From the NCBI GenBank assembly GCA_013399015.1, contig VWZX01006702.1:186001-250000 (forward strand): a stretch of 64,000 nucleotides of DNA, in the 5' to 3' direction. A model generated the notes under the pieces. It was not told the origin of the DNA, ran no database searches, and was given only the letters and a program-made list of their open reading frames with translations. Of this stretch, positions 11,901 through 23,018 are shown piece after piece; the stretch's first letter is position 1, and each line of letters opens with the position of its first letter. The DNA comes from Galbula dea (lineage: Eukaryota; Chordata; Aves; Piciformes; Galbulidae). A program made the translations under genes and the position numbers.

Positions 11901-14900
11901 AAACAAAGTGACAGCAAAGCCCAGAGTCTTGTTTGAAATGTTTGATACACTTAACAGCTTCCACAGCCCCACAGCTCTGCTCTCTGAAAGCCTCAGGAAC
12001 ATCAGGGGAGCTCTGCAAAAGGCAGAGGACTCAAGTCATTCCTTGCTGTATCAACTCCCAACCTTAGCATTCCATGTTCCTCCTTTTCCTAGTGGAAGCT
12101 ACAGGAGTCTGAGGAGTGAATTTTTCCTGCAGGCCATATCAACTCACATACCCAGCTCACTGCTTAGGCAAGTAAACTATAAAAGAACCAACTCCTGTTC
12201 ATGGTGCAGCCCTCAACCTTGGTGAAAAGAAGATATGATTTGAAAGACATCTCCAAAGAGAGTGAAAGGGGAAAGAAAAATGAAGCAGGGACAGGAGAGA
12301 TGGAGAACTGAAAACAGCCCAAGAGGCTGTTCCCAGAGGCCACATCTTTATACAAGCACCTTGCAATGTAGAAAGTCTCTTAGATTTTCACCAGTTCCAG
12401 TGCATTAGACTTAGAACTAGTTTTTTTTGCTTTTAAAGGTAGGAAAACAAGTAAATTATAGTGCTGATTCCATCCAATGTTTCTAGGAATCACAAGTGGC
12501 CTTTGTGTTCCTGCTCCCCCTTCAGAGGCTCGGTCATGTCACACTTCAAAGTTAATTCTTTGATGAGGTTAACTAGCAGGCAAAAATCCTTTCCTAGAAG
12601 AAAAATAGTTCTATAAAACCACTAGCAGATCATCAGGCATCTGCTCAGAATTACAGCTGTCACAGATGGTTGCCAGGGCAAGAGGCAAGGCTCCAGCAGA
12701 TCAGACTCTTACTCCCTGGGATGTGTCTCTGTGAGCTGAACTCAAGGCAGCAGCTTACCCAAAAGATGATGAAGAACCAAACCATCATACAGATCTTCTT
12801 CCAGGCTTCTAACCACTATGTGTTCTTCTTGCAGAGTTGTGTTAATCCAGTCAATTAAAAACTACAAAGACAAACAAAGCCAAACCAAAGTAAAGCAAGC
12901 AGCTGGCAACTGTATTCCTGTTCTTCAGACAGTACAGCACTCTGCCCTATTGTGTTTCACCTCTTCCTTTAGTCTCTTATCTCACATCTTGCTTTGCTTT
13001 CAACCTCCATTTCCTTTGTGCTTTTTTGGTTGGTTTTTAAAGGGAAGTTTAGAATCTGTTAGTTCTCCCTAATCGTTGGAGAGGGAAAGGACATCTCAAG
13101 TTCTATTGCTATGAATTCTGTAGAAACAGAGTGTGGAGAGACAGACCAGCCCTCTTCCCCCTTCCAGCAGGGAAAAGGCTGCAGGGTACACTTCCCAGCC
13201 TTTGCCTTCATGAAACAACACAGAATCCACACAAATTCAACTGTTGGCTAATACTGTGCACCAGGGGCTTCACTCATCCTCTTAGTTGGTTCCTGTAGTT
13301 TTCCATCTCACTAGCATTCCTTCCCTTCCCTCTCCTCCTTTCCTCCTCTCTCCTTTGCCTTTGTTTTTGCCATTTTGTATTAATCTGTCTCCAAATACCT
13401 TTATGGGGGGGGGAAAAAATTCCATTTTGTTTATTTTGCTTTCTTACTTGGCAGTCACCCTTCCCTATATCCTTCCTGCCTCTGCAAGGGGAAGCTGCTC
13501 AGGAAGCCAAGGCTTGGCTACAACTGGAAAGGAACCACATTCCCAGTTACCTCCCTTAGCCCTGTGCTCCTGCCCAGGAGACCAAAGGAGCTCCTCAGCA
13601 TTTCCCCAAGCATGTGTTGACAGAAAAGGAAGATGAACTGTGGAAGCAGAACTGGAAAGCAGTAGCCCCAGCTGGCTGTTAGCAAGAAAGAGGAGGTTTA
13701 GATTGGATATTAGGAGCAATTTCTTCACCAAAAGAGTTGCCAGGCATTGGCCCAGGCTGCCCAGGGCAGTGGTAGGGTCACCATCCCTGGAGGGGTTTAA
13801 AAACCAGAGATGTGGGACTTAAGGACATGGTTTAGTGGCATGGTGGTGAGAGGCTGATGATCTTGGAGGTCTCTTCCAACCTTCTGACTCTGAAAGAGGG
13901 ATGGGTATTGCTTGCATAGCTATTATTGCTACAAGGGAGTGTTTGGAGTTTGTTGTGTGGGTAACATCCTCCTCACTCGCTGTAAATAGAGGGGAAAATT
14001 AAGAGCAGCTCCCTGTAAGTCAGCCAACATTAACAAACATGCAAAGAGCAGTATGAAAAAAATAAATATATACATCTCTGAGATGCCTGAAACCACACAA
14101 GAAACACAAATGCCTGGTGCCAGCACTTGCCTGAACTGAGAAGCTGTCAAAGTGTTGGTAACTTCCTCAGCTGAGGAGTACAATGAATCTTCTAGAGCAG
14201 AAAGCTCTGCTCCTCAGCTCATGCTGGCAGGTTAAGACCTGGAGATGCTTTAGATGTCTGAGGGATCACCCAGTGGTACCCCAAAGACAACAGGACAACC
14301 AGATGGAAGTTGAAAAAGCAGCAAGTGCTGCTGGCTGGAGATCTCTGAGATCCCTGCTTTGCTCTCCCAGCTCCGAACAGCCTCAGCCCCAGCCTGCAGC
14401 CCACACAACTCTGCTTCCAGCCCAGCTGCAGGGCAGAGTTGTGTCTGCAAATCAGTAAATAGGGAAAGGAGAAGAGAAAGGCTTCAAGAAGCTTGCTCTT
14501 GGCTTCCAAATGTAACCACCTTCTATTTTACAAGCGCTTGGATGTTTCTAGCAGCTACAGGGAGCCATTTCACACTCCTTAGCTCCTCAAAGCCACCTCA
14601 AAATGAAAATGCAGTGGGACAGTCCTTCTCCCAAATGAGTTTCTTTGCTTCCTTATGCTTCCCCTGTCCTCTCCTCCATCCCAATCTCTCCTCTAGAGGA
14701 GCCATGAACTCTTTAGATTAAGGTGGCAATGGGTGGAACCAATGGGCACTCAGGGGACTGCCTCCCTTGGGACCCAATTTCCACCTCCTGATCATCCAAA
14801 GGAAATCAAGTAGAGGGTGAAGATGACTGCTTCAGGATGGGAAAGGGGTAAGCACTGAGGCTCACTGCAATCTCCATAAATTGAGGAAAGCTCTTCATTT

Positions 14901-16127
14901 TTGGCAGTCTGGAAGGAACAAATTCAGTGCCTCTGCAGACAGCATAATTGCATTTTGCAGCAGCACCTTTCAGATTTTCTCTTCTGTATAAAAACATGCT
15001 GAAAGCTTGACACCAAAATGCAATCTCTCTGATCAAATGTGCACAAAGGTTGAAGGAAATGTACCAGGGATATGCACATATTGATGGATTCATGAATGCC
15101 ATCTCCTAGACACAGCAGCACACAGCCTAAGCTGCTTTCCAGGCTCTTTGTAACCATTTGAGGTATTCTCCCTAAGACAGAAGTGCTGGTCTGGGGTGGG
15201 TAGCCTGGAGAAGAGAAGACTGAGGGGGGAGCTTATCAGTGCTTATCAATACTTGTAGTCTTGAGAGATGCAGACACCTGAAGCTTGGTCCTGTGTGTCC
15301 CTAGCCATCCTGGCACTGTGCTTCAGCTAAAGCTCTGCTTTGCTTGTGTGGAGCCCAAGTGCCAAAGGCAGAGTTGATCCCTGTTTGAAGCCAGTGAGGA
15401 ACTGGGGCCAGAGAGCTGGCTCATTTCCAGGGCTGAGGATTAACACAACAGATTAAACCAACTTGAGGTGGGGGTTAAACAAGATAGTAAAACCAATGGT
15501 ACCAGTTTTAATTCTTCCAGTTTGGGATTGGTGCTTGAGGTTGGTTTTATGAGTTTCTTCTTCTCACCTATGAAGGGAAGCAAACAAGACACAATTATCA
15601 GACATACCCCATGGAAGTTTGCTGCTAGATCTGCTACCAGTTTACATGACTCAACAGCACTAATTGCCTGATGTAGAAACGCTGCCATTTCTTATTTTAA
15701 CTGACTCCTTTTGAGCAAGAAAACAATGCATCAGATTATTAAGACTACTGTTGGAAATTCTGCTTCAAGGGAACTCAAATCAGATAAGGTCTGGACAGAC
15801 AACTCTGGAAAGAGGAAAACAAACTTGGTCAGATCCTTAGGTGTGAAGTTTAAAGTGCAGTTAAAGAGCCAGCTAGAATTTGTGTTGCTTCTTCATGATC
15901 TGCCTCTAGAGAGTCAGCAGCCAAATTACACACACAGAGCTTACTCACTGCTGAAAAAATACACAATTGCTTTGTACTGGCCATTTTCTGCTTGCTTCCT
16001 CAAGTCATTCTTTGGACCTTTTTCTGTCCTGGTTCACAAAGTCCATACCTTGAGCAATGACATTCTCAGCTAGGAATTCATTAAGTGCAGGAGGCTGTGT
16101 AAACACATTTAAAAAGTCTGGATCCAT
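2860..16127 (-). CDS. PARVG: PARVG, gamma-parvin (12 coding exons, complete)
   Basis: Gamma-parvin is the parvin known in mammals mainly from blood cells. It has two CH domains and binds ILK through CH2. Twelve exons (79, 65, 103, 141, 116, 56, 23, 62, 69, 102, 73 and 80 bp) join in frame to 322 residues; human PARVG has 331. Diagnostic segments are MDPDFLNVF at the N-terminus, LIDWINTTLQEEHIVVRSL and WSVE in CH1, TKDLLSTLHLLVAIAKHF, and LLIGQLEGYF, FFLTPAS and LHNVNLALDLL in CH2. All are closer to PARVG than to PARVA or PARVB. The start context is strong (A at -3, G at +4). The N-terminal part is shorter than in PARVB and lacks one exon. The C-terminus (MRILYCLYSKYKARET) is divergent but aligned. 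Coding exon 2 has a poor donor, and exon 8 has a CAGCAG double acceptor. Confidence 0.93.
2940..4788 (-). other. PARVG: PARVG intron 11
   Basis: 1.85 kb of intron with no recognisable feature. Confidence 0.65.
4789..4861 (-). CDS. PARVG: PARVG coding exon 11 (CH2)
   Basis: 73 bp encoding LHNVNLALDLLADGGLLNF and SVSSA, the same length and phase as PARVB exon 12. The donor is GTGAGT. Confidence 0.95.
4862..6439 (-). other. PARVG: PARVG intron 10
   Basis: 1.6 kb of intron. I see no repeat, RNA gene or extra exon. Confidence 0.65.
6440..6541 (-). CDS. PARVG: PARVG coding exon 10 (CH2)
   Basis: 102 bp encoding FADGVILLLLIGQLEGYF, then LNLRCFFLTPASTMEM. Same length as PARVB exon 11; the donor is GTAGGT. 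Confidence 0.96.
6542..7615 (-). other. PARVG: PARVG intron 9
   Basis: 1.07 kb of intron. It contains the longest plus-strand open frame of the left half (6783-7487), which I do not support as a gene. I see no other structure. Confidence 0.65.
7616..7684 (-). CDS. PARVG: PARVG coding exon 9 (CH2)
   Basis: 69 bp encoding VFLQFVNQHVGKLGLHVKDM and ESQ, the same length as PARVB exon 10. The intron before it is only 111 bp. A second CAG 12 bases inside the exon could act as an alternative in-frame acceptor. Confidence 0.91.
7796..7857 (-). CDS. PARVG: PARVG coding exon 8 (CH2 start)
   Basis: 62 bp (or 59 bp from the second acceptor), encoding TDDAFDELFSRAPNKLDAVK then E. The acceptor is a CAGCAG tandem (7855-7860). 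The first AG gives 62 bp, equal to PARVB exon 9. The second drops one residue and keeps frame. Confidence 0.9.
7858..9735 (-). other. PARVG: PARVG intron 7
   Basis: 1.9 kb of intron with a GA-rich simple tract (8901-8927). Overlapping reading frames near 8560-9050 lack recognisable features. I see no supported exon. Confidence 0.7.
8901..8927. repeat. GA-rich simple repeat
   Basis: AGAGAGAGAGAGAGGGAGGG tract in PARVG intron 7. Confidence 0.8.
9736..9758 (-). CDS. PARVG: PARVG coding exon 7 (23-bp microexon)
   Basis: A 23-bp exon encoding EKLEAQS plus parts of two flanking codons. It has an excellent acceptor (branch-like TGCTAAT, T-rich tract, CACTTCCAG) and a perfect GTAAGT donor. Only the phase-2 frame is open and consistent with both neighbours. 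It is the positional counterpart of the PARVB 20-bp microexon. Confidence 0.88.
10618..10673 (-). CDS. PARVG: PARVG coding exon 6 (linker)
   Basis: 56 bp, phase 0 in and phase 2 out, encoding NTSRGLKTANAVEYITED. It aligns with STKSGLKSEKLVEQLTEY of human PARVG. The acceptor is TCTCAACAG and the donor GTAAGA. It is one codon shorter than PARVB exon 7. Confidence 0.9.
11152..11267 (-). CDS. PARVG: PARVG coding exon 5 (CH1 end)
   Basis: 116 bp encoding ILTKDLLSTLHLLVAIAKHF and MPPGVQVETITIE. Same length as PARVB exon 6; the donor is GTAAGT. Confidence 0.95.
11685..11825 (-). CDS. PARVG: PARVG coding exon 4 (CH1)
   Basis: 141 bp encoding ENLGSLKLDVEKMALTEKKQ, KLSVILEAVANFLQLEES and QQKWSVE. Same length as PARVB exon 5. 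Its acceptor (GTCAAAAG) has a weak pyrimidine tract, but the length match and frame support it. Confidence 0.91.
12759..12861 (-). CDS. PARVG: PARVG coding exon 3 (CH1 start)
   Basis: 103 bp encoding FLIDWINTTLQEEHIVVRSL and EEDLYDGLVLHHLL. It has the same length and phase as PARVB exon 4. The acceptor is TTTGTAG and the donor GTAAGC. Confidence 0.94.
13690..13893 (+). mobile_element. CR1 retroposon fragment (3' end)
   Basis: About 200 bp of CR1 3' sequence: TTTAGATTGGATATTAGGAG, GGCCCAGGCTGCCCAGGGCA, CCATCCCTGGAGGGGTTTAA and GGAGGTCTCTTCCAACCTTC. Plus-strand orientation, inside PARVG intron 2. Confidence 0.9.
15196..15262 (+). mobile_element. CR1 internal fragment (short)
   Basis: Resembles the CR1 segment AGCCTGGAGAAGAGAAGACT followed by GAGGGGGGAGCTTATCA. 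It lacks the 3' tail. PARVG intron 2. Confidence 0.6.
15503..15567 (-). CDS. PARVG: PARVG coding exon 2
   Basis: 65 bp, phase 1 in and phase 0 out, encoding GEKKKLIKPTSSTNPKLEEL then KL. It corresponds to GGKKKYLPPTSRKDPKFEEL of human PARVG. The donor, CTG followed by GTACCA, is a poor match to consensus, but the frame and family alignment require an end here. Confidence 0.82.
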
Positions 16128-16144
16128 TGTCTTCTCTCACACTC
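16049..16144 (-). CDS. PARVG: PARVG first coding exon (17 nt 5' UTR plus 79 nt CDS)
   Basis: The ATG is at 16125-16127, and the exon encodes MDPDFLNVFTQPPALNEFLA then ENVIAQ. A strong acceptor (ATTTTCCCCCAG) lies 17 bases above the ATG, so at least one non-coding exon lies further upstream. The donor is GTATGG. It parallels the human start MEPEFL. Confidence 0.85.
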
Positions 16145-19100
16145 CTGGGGGAAAATATGGTAGGAAAAGGAATGTGAGTAAAGGCACACCAAGATCAAAA
16201 TCAGTGCTAAGAAACCCAAAAACTGAAGGTTTGGGGTTTTTTTCAGTTACTATTTCATGAGTGATGGATTACCTTTAAAACCCCCCCTGAAAATGCATTT
16301 AAATGTGTGCAGAGAAAAATAAGTTAAAAAAAAATCTCTTTTTTTTCATCCTGTTAATCATCCAAATGTAGGAAATTCCCAGCAAGCCACTTGAGGAAAG
16401 GGTCATGAAGAATTAGTTTCATTATGGTGGCTGCAAAACTGAATGTTGTCTCTACAAAGGGTGCTTGGTAAAAGAAGAGAGGAGAAATTGAGTCATTTAT
16501 TGCCCCAGGGACAGCAGAATTATCTGAGATAAGACTGCTCAGATAAAATTAACTGAGAGGGAAAAGTTAATTAATACAGAACAACCTAAAGACAACTTCC
16601 TTTTAAACTAGGTTTCTGACAGCTGCTTTGCCTTGGCAAGTCCTGCTCTTAAATCTTCTGTAGTCATCTCTGCAAACCACAGCTTCCACTAACCCAGCTC
16701 TGCTGCACCTCTTACTCCCTTTGACCTGTTACACCTCCAGTGCTGTCTGCTGCCTTGGGCTCTGTTTGGCTCAAGAACCCAACCAGCAGAAACCACCCTT
16801 CAAAAGTTACAGGTCTGTAAGAAAAGACCTGAGATTAAGAATTTGCAGCAGTGGAAGTGAATATCCTCTAAGGCCTCAGCCCTCTGTGTCCTACCCAAAG
16901 TGTTAACACTGCTACACTGGGTAAAACCAGGCTGCCTGCTACCCAGTTCCTGGCAGCAGCCAAAAGCAGAAGGTTAGGAGGAAGCCAAAAAAAAAAAGAA
17001 GCCATGAAGAGATGTCCTGGTTTGAGTTTGAACAGAAGCAATTCTCTTCAGTGACTCTACTCTTCAGCTAAAGGTCTTCTAAGTAACTGCATACTCAGTA
17101 CCTGACTAAAACACCCCAACAGCCTGCAGCTCAGCCCTCCTAAGCCAAAACTGGTGTCCTACTAATGAGAAGCTGCCAACATTTCCCACCAACTTCCCAT
17201 TCACCCCTGGAATATGTGATTCCCTCACCATTCAGCAGGGAGAAGCTGAAGAGTGTGGCTTTACCTTGTGCCCAGCACAACCTCCTGTTCCTCACTCCCA
17301 CCTGCCAGCTTCCCCTGAAGCTCCTCACTACCCACACTGCCAAGGAGACCAACTGATGGACACTCTTCACTTCACTGGGGAACCTCTCCATGTTACCCTG
17401 CTACCCCCTCAAGAGTCATCTCTTTCTGACCCTGGGGAAGCACAGCCCTTCACAGGGAAAGCACTCTGCTGCTTTCTGAACCTCCTCCAGCTGCTACCAT
17501 AGCTGTTTTCTGAGTGCTGGGACAGAGACCTGCATGGATTGAGGGAGGTGCACTGCAACCTCCCCTCATGGGCTGTGTTGTTCTCAATTCTTCTCCTCCT
17601 CCTCATTCCTAACACTGCTTTCTGATCACTGCTGAGCACCAAGCTAACACTTCAATGGAAGTATCCATCAAGTCCCCAAGGTCTTATTCCTAAAGAGCAA
17701 GGTTCTGCTTGGAGCCCATCATTTATCTGGGGAGCTGGCATTGTTTGTTCCCCCTCATGTGTTTCATTTCACATTTACCTCCACTGATTCCCCACAGCCA
17801 ATTTCAGAACCCAAGAACTGCATTTCCCCAGCATTTGGTAGACTCCTTGCTCACTAGCAATAATTGGCATTCCCAAGCAGTCCTTCATCTGACAAGTTTC
17901 ATTTCTCTGAGGCTTGATCCCAGGCAGCAGCTTTTCAAAGAACAACATACTTCAGAAAGAAGAGAAAATGGAACATGACTGGGTGGGGACTCCTTCTTGG
18001 GGTTAGCTGCTTAAGGAGAAATGGGAAGGGGTGGAAGATTTGGTTTTCACATGCAAGCTTCCAGGTTTGCTGCAAGCAGCCCCTGTGACACAGCGTTCCC
18101 ATGTGCTATTCAGAGCTGGGACTGACAGCCAGCATTTCCCAACCTCCATCCTCCTGCCATGTGTTAGTTAGCAGTGCTTGGAGAAGAGAGCATTGTAGGA
18201 GACAACAGCTTGCATACTGATTGCAGAGGCATTTCATGATGGCAATTTTAACTAAAACTGAAGTTTCATTATTGACTATCCAAATGAAATGCCATCTTTT
18301 GCCCTGACCTCCTCTGTTACCGAGATGATATCACAGATCTTACAGGCTTGTCTGGTTTAAAGTCAAGGGGGGGGAGTTGTCTAGTCCTCTGTCACCTGCT
18401 GAGGCAGCCAACAAGTGAATTTATTCTTAGGTCAACCGCTAGATTATTGCACAACATTGCAACACCACAGCTACCAGGAAAACCACTAATTCTCTAAGTA
18501 GGTCAGACCAGCTTAGTTTTCCTCCACAACTCTTCACACAGTCTGGCTCCCAGATATCCCTGCTATACAATATAAAGCATTAATGAGCTACCAGTGGTCT
18601 CTGGCATAAAAACTAGCTCTAGAGGAATATAAACTAGCTGTAGAGTATACACAAGGCACTCGCTGATGTTACCAAATTGTTTCAACTGTTTTGTTTCCTG
18701 TTTGAGAAGAGAAAAGCACCACTCTGCAGGAGCTCAAACACATGTCCTAGGAAAAGCTGCCTACACAGACCCTACAAAGGAGGGAAGAAAACCCAAGCAG
18801 GCATGTTAATGTTAGCAGTAATGTTTCTACCCTCAAAAAACCAGAATTAAAAAATAAGAATAAAAGAAAATATGCATTGTGTACCCAGTCTCAAACCTAC
18901 TTTTACTTCCTTGTTGAGTACCAGACCTTTCAAGAGCCTTAGCATCAGAAGGGATGCCATCTCAGCAAGTACAAGCCACAAGGACACAGAAAGCCTTGCA
19001 GTTTACAGAAGGAAAGCAAAGTAAACTGAAACAAAGCACCCCAGAGTTCCTCTCCCCCCTCAATACTTACTAACCTCTCCTTCAGGAATTCTCCAGAAGC

Positions 19101-22100
19101 TCTTCCAAGATCTTCTCACAGCAGGTACAATGAAATTGCTGGGCAGAGGGGACTGAGCTGGGTGGCTGGAGTGTCCTGCAGCCTCCCATGCAGCCCCAAG
19201 CTCTCAGACCATGCAGGAGGGAAGTTGTGCTGCGTGGTGCTGACTCCTCTGAAAATGAAAGCAGAGTCAAATCCGGAACTTAACTCTCCAGGGGCTTGGT
19301 CTCTGCTGAAGACTAACATAAACAGAAATACAAATGCAGGAAACAAGCCCACAATGGCTGAAATACCAGAAAGTATTAGAAGGATACAATTGTTCTTCCA
19401 TGGTGCTGCATGGCATGACTCTTTGCTAGTCTGCCTCTGGGGTGACCAACAGGGCGCTTCTCCTTTGCTTATAATAGTAATAAACCAGCCAACAGCAGAC
19501 AGCTTTTATTCATGGTCCTTCAAGCATTTTATAAAGCAGATCAGCACTACTTTGCCTCCCTGGTAGAAGGAGAAAGCTAAGCAGAATGAGATTAACTCAT
19601 TTCTCCTTACAGAGCTACTTCAACACATGAGGCCCCAAAGTGCTGACCTGAGACAAGAGTTACCTCCAGCAGGCAGTGCTGCTGCTCTCCCTCCCCTTCT
19701 CCAGCACTGCTTAAAGAGGAAAAGCTCCCTACAGCAACCACTTCACCAGACCATGTCCTTCAGGTACCAGTTAAATTCATTAACTCCTGTGGAAAGCAAA
19801 AGCAACTCTGCAGCTCTCTATGGGATCCCTGAAGGAGCCAGTAGACAGCCACACTAATTAGGCGGCTCTGGCTTCATGCTGCTAAGGGACTGACTCTTGT
19901 GGTGAGCTCCATGCCACAGACAAGAATGGATTGCTCAACATGAGCTAAATGGAAGAAAGCAAAGTGGGTTCAAAACACATTTCCAGCTGCCATGAATTCT
20001 TAGTAACAGAGCTTAAAATCCTTCATCAGAGGGCAAACTTAACCATGTTTTCTAAGCAAGTAACAAGCACAAAAAGACACCAAATGGCAAAAGGCCCAGA
20101 GCACCACCTTACCTATGCTGAAAGCCTAGAAATTTACTAAGCAAAAAAGAAAAGGAAGGTACAGTTGGAGATGTTATTGGGAACTGCAGAGAAATCCAGT
20201 TTCATATCAACTGGCAGAGGGAGCAGGAAGAGTGAAAAGTTGGTAAAATCCATCTGTAATTACTAGGTTACTTCCTACTTCAATAAGCAACTCAGCTCAA
20301 AAGACTTCTTTCTTGAAAGCCTGGCTCACAGAGTGCTAAAAGAACAAGTTTGAAACACACATGATGGATTGAACATCTTTTCCCCTCCAAAAACTGATGC
20401 TGCCACCAGTGCAGGAAGTATTCAGTCTTCTGTAGAGCAGCACTAACGAATCCTGCATCAGAGTTATATTCCATTTCTTGCCCATTTCACTCTCCACCCC
20501 CAAGTCTTTCTGCACATTCCCTCATGCACACACAACCCCCTCACCCTAACCCGTCTGGGCCTCCCATGAAAACAGCCACTGAAGAGCAATTCAAGGAATC
20601 AACCCCAATAACAAGTGCTGATCAGGCATCTTCCTGCTCATCCACATGGTCTTGCTTTATTGGAGAGCCACTCTGTGCTCTCTCCATCCCAGAGCAAAGG
20701 GAAGCATCCAGACATTGCCAACATCATGCCAGACTTACCTGGGCTTCTGGCTTCCCAAGTGCACTGTAGACACAGCCAGGACTGGCTTTGGCATGCCAGG
20801 CTTCCCTCCTGTGCCTCTGAGGAACAACTGGGCCCTACATCTTCTCATGATTCCTCTAATCAGAGAGTGTAACTCAGTTACTTTTCTCTTCTGGAAGGAA
20901 AAAGGTAAACCTTATATGAAACCACTCATACAAGCCCTCTCCTAGGGCCAGAAACCTGAGCTCACTGCTTTGCTAAGTCTGCATAGCTCACCCTACATCT
21001 AGGACCCTTGAATGATGAAGAAGACAGCTGAAGTTCACCTTTCAAAAGCTCTTCCCATAGACTGGACCATTCAGCAAAAAATCCTTAATAAACAAACCAA
21101 AAACCAACCAAAAAACACCCCCAGCACCCCCAAAAAACACCCAGAAAGATGTAGAAAAGCAAGTGATCATTATTTATTTATTTATTTGAATAAATAGTAC
21201 AACTGTCACAGACCATGCATAACACTCCTGCTGGGATGTGTAGCAAACATAGCATTGCATTGTAACTTGCTTACAGTACACAACTCTTGTCACAAAGCTG
21301 ACTGGGTAACTCCAGCAGATGACAAGTCCAGAATTTTCTCTGCCAGGCTGGGTTTTAGTAGTAAAAATAAAAAATCCAGAGTAAACACTGTTAAAAACAG
21401 TAGAAAAGACTTTTAAAAAGACATTAATACTGAAAGCACACAGGGGTGTGAGGTTGAGGGGCAAGAAGCCCTATGAAGTTTCAATTGATTTAAAAACATC
21501 TTCCACTGTTGGCTTTTCATCTTGAAAGACAGGATGAGGCTGAGGAGTATCTGAGCTTCTTCTGTGGTACCCAAGTGTGGCAAGCAGCTGCACCTAAAAG
21601 GCAAGCTGGATGGCCTGGAAAAGCCAGACTTTCAGTAAGTACTTACACATGTGGAAGCTTTAGTGCTGCAGAGCATTCAGCATTCCAGATGAACTCAACA
21701 GCATTGAGATTTACCCCACAGGCTCTCAAGGAATGTATCAAAAACCTCCAGTAACACATTAATGAGCACTTTAATTAATTAATTAATAGCATTTTGAACA
21801 TTGACTTAGCTTTTTGAGAGGAAATGAAGTAAATGTCATGCATAAGTAACAAAGGCATGATAAAAGCAGGTGTTCAGAGAAGCTTTACCTACATTGCTCT
21901 TCCTGGAAACTAGGCTGACTGGGATGAAGCTCCAGTTCAGTTAAGATCACCCTTCTCTGAATCCAATTAATAAATACAGCACCTGCAGGAAGAGTGACCT
22001 GGCTAGAGAGCAAGGAGCCAAGGAATGAAACATGTATTATCCCTGTGCAACAACTACCAACAGACTTAAAACCATAAGAAAACAGGGTAGGACACCTGTC

Positions 22101-22941
22101 CCCAACCTGTTCAGGGCATCAAGCCTCCAGACTTGATGACTACAGTCTCCTGTCTCAGCTTGTAGAGGAGGAACTGAGTGACCATCAGGTCAGCTGTGTG
22201 CATAATGGATGGGAGTGGCTCTAGCAACCGAAGTTCTCTTAGAAAGGAGGTGCAGTACAAAATAGACATCCAAAGATTAGCTGGTCATCCCATTGCAAGG
22301 CTCATTCTCTGTAAACACTGAATGGAAGTAACACTGAGTAGCATGAGGTTAGCACAAAAACCTGAAGCTTTCACCACTAGCTTCAGCTAGTGCCTGTGAT
22401 TCCCCTCAGCCTCACTCAGCCAGCAGAACATACACAACCTTATTTACACAGAAAGGGCTCAGCTTCTAAACAAATCCCAATGCTGATTTTCTATTGCTAA
22501 CCACATTCTGTGATTCTGTAGCTGAAAAGCCTGGAAAAAATCATCCAATGCCAGTTGCAACCAGTGAGTATGCCAAAGTCCACTGCAGAATCACAGACTC
22601 TCCAGCCACGAGGAAGGTCTCATCTTTTCCCTACTGTTTAAACTAGTTAGTGGTATAGTTTCCTTTATCAACAGAACATTTGTTGACCACAACAAACAAC
22701 AGACCCAACAGCATCTTCTGGTAAAAGTGTGAAACATCTACACATTTTCAAGTGTCCTAGAGAATACACATGCATTATCTTTAGTGGGAATGTCACACAA
22801 ACAGCTACAGAGAGACCACTTAAGGTGTAGAAAGAATACATGGAGTATAGCATAAGGCACCACAGAGCGTGCAGAGGCTGTGGCTATTGTCATTTCTGCC
22901 TAAGGAGGTTGGAAGGATGAAGATCTCAGCAGCTCCCAGGA
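16145..22941 (-). other. PARVB 3' UTR, PARVB-PARVG spacer and PARVG 5' region
   Basis: 6.8 kb without a supported coding exon. It should contain the PARVB 3' UTR (upper part) and the PARVG promoter and non-coding first exon(s), because the exon with the PARVG ATG has an acceptor just upstream. No CpG island is present, unlike PARVB. AATTAATTAATTAATA (21776-21787) and TTTA tracts are simple repeats. Confidence 0.65.
21173..21186 (-). terminator. Candidate PARVB polyadenylation signal cluster
   Basis: Three overlapping AATAAA hexamers on the minus strand, in a TTTA-repeat tract about 1.76 kb past the PARVB stop. It is the clearest AATAAA I noticed downstream, but simple-repeat origin makes it ambiguous. 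Confidence 0.3.
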
Positions 22942-23018
22942 TCATTCAATGTTCTTGTACTTTGTAAACAGGTTGTATAGAACCCTGAGGGTTGACTTCA
23001 GATCCAAGTTGACAACAT
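22942..23018 (-). CDS. PARVB: PARVB coding exon 13 (stop)
   Basis: Terminal coding exon: DVVNLDLKSTLRVLYNLFTK, then YKNIE and TGA at 22942-22944. The acceptor is CTTCCCCAG. This is the last CH2 helix. Confidence 0.96.

Larger units (their letters stand above)
12862..15502 (-). other. PARVG: PARVG intron 2
   Basis: 2.6 kb of intron with a 200-bp CR1 fragment (13690-13893) and a shorter CR1 piece (15196-15262). I see no further exon. Confidence 0.7.
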
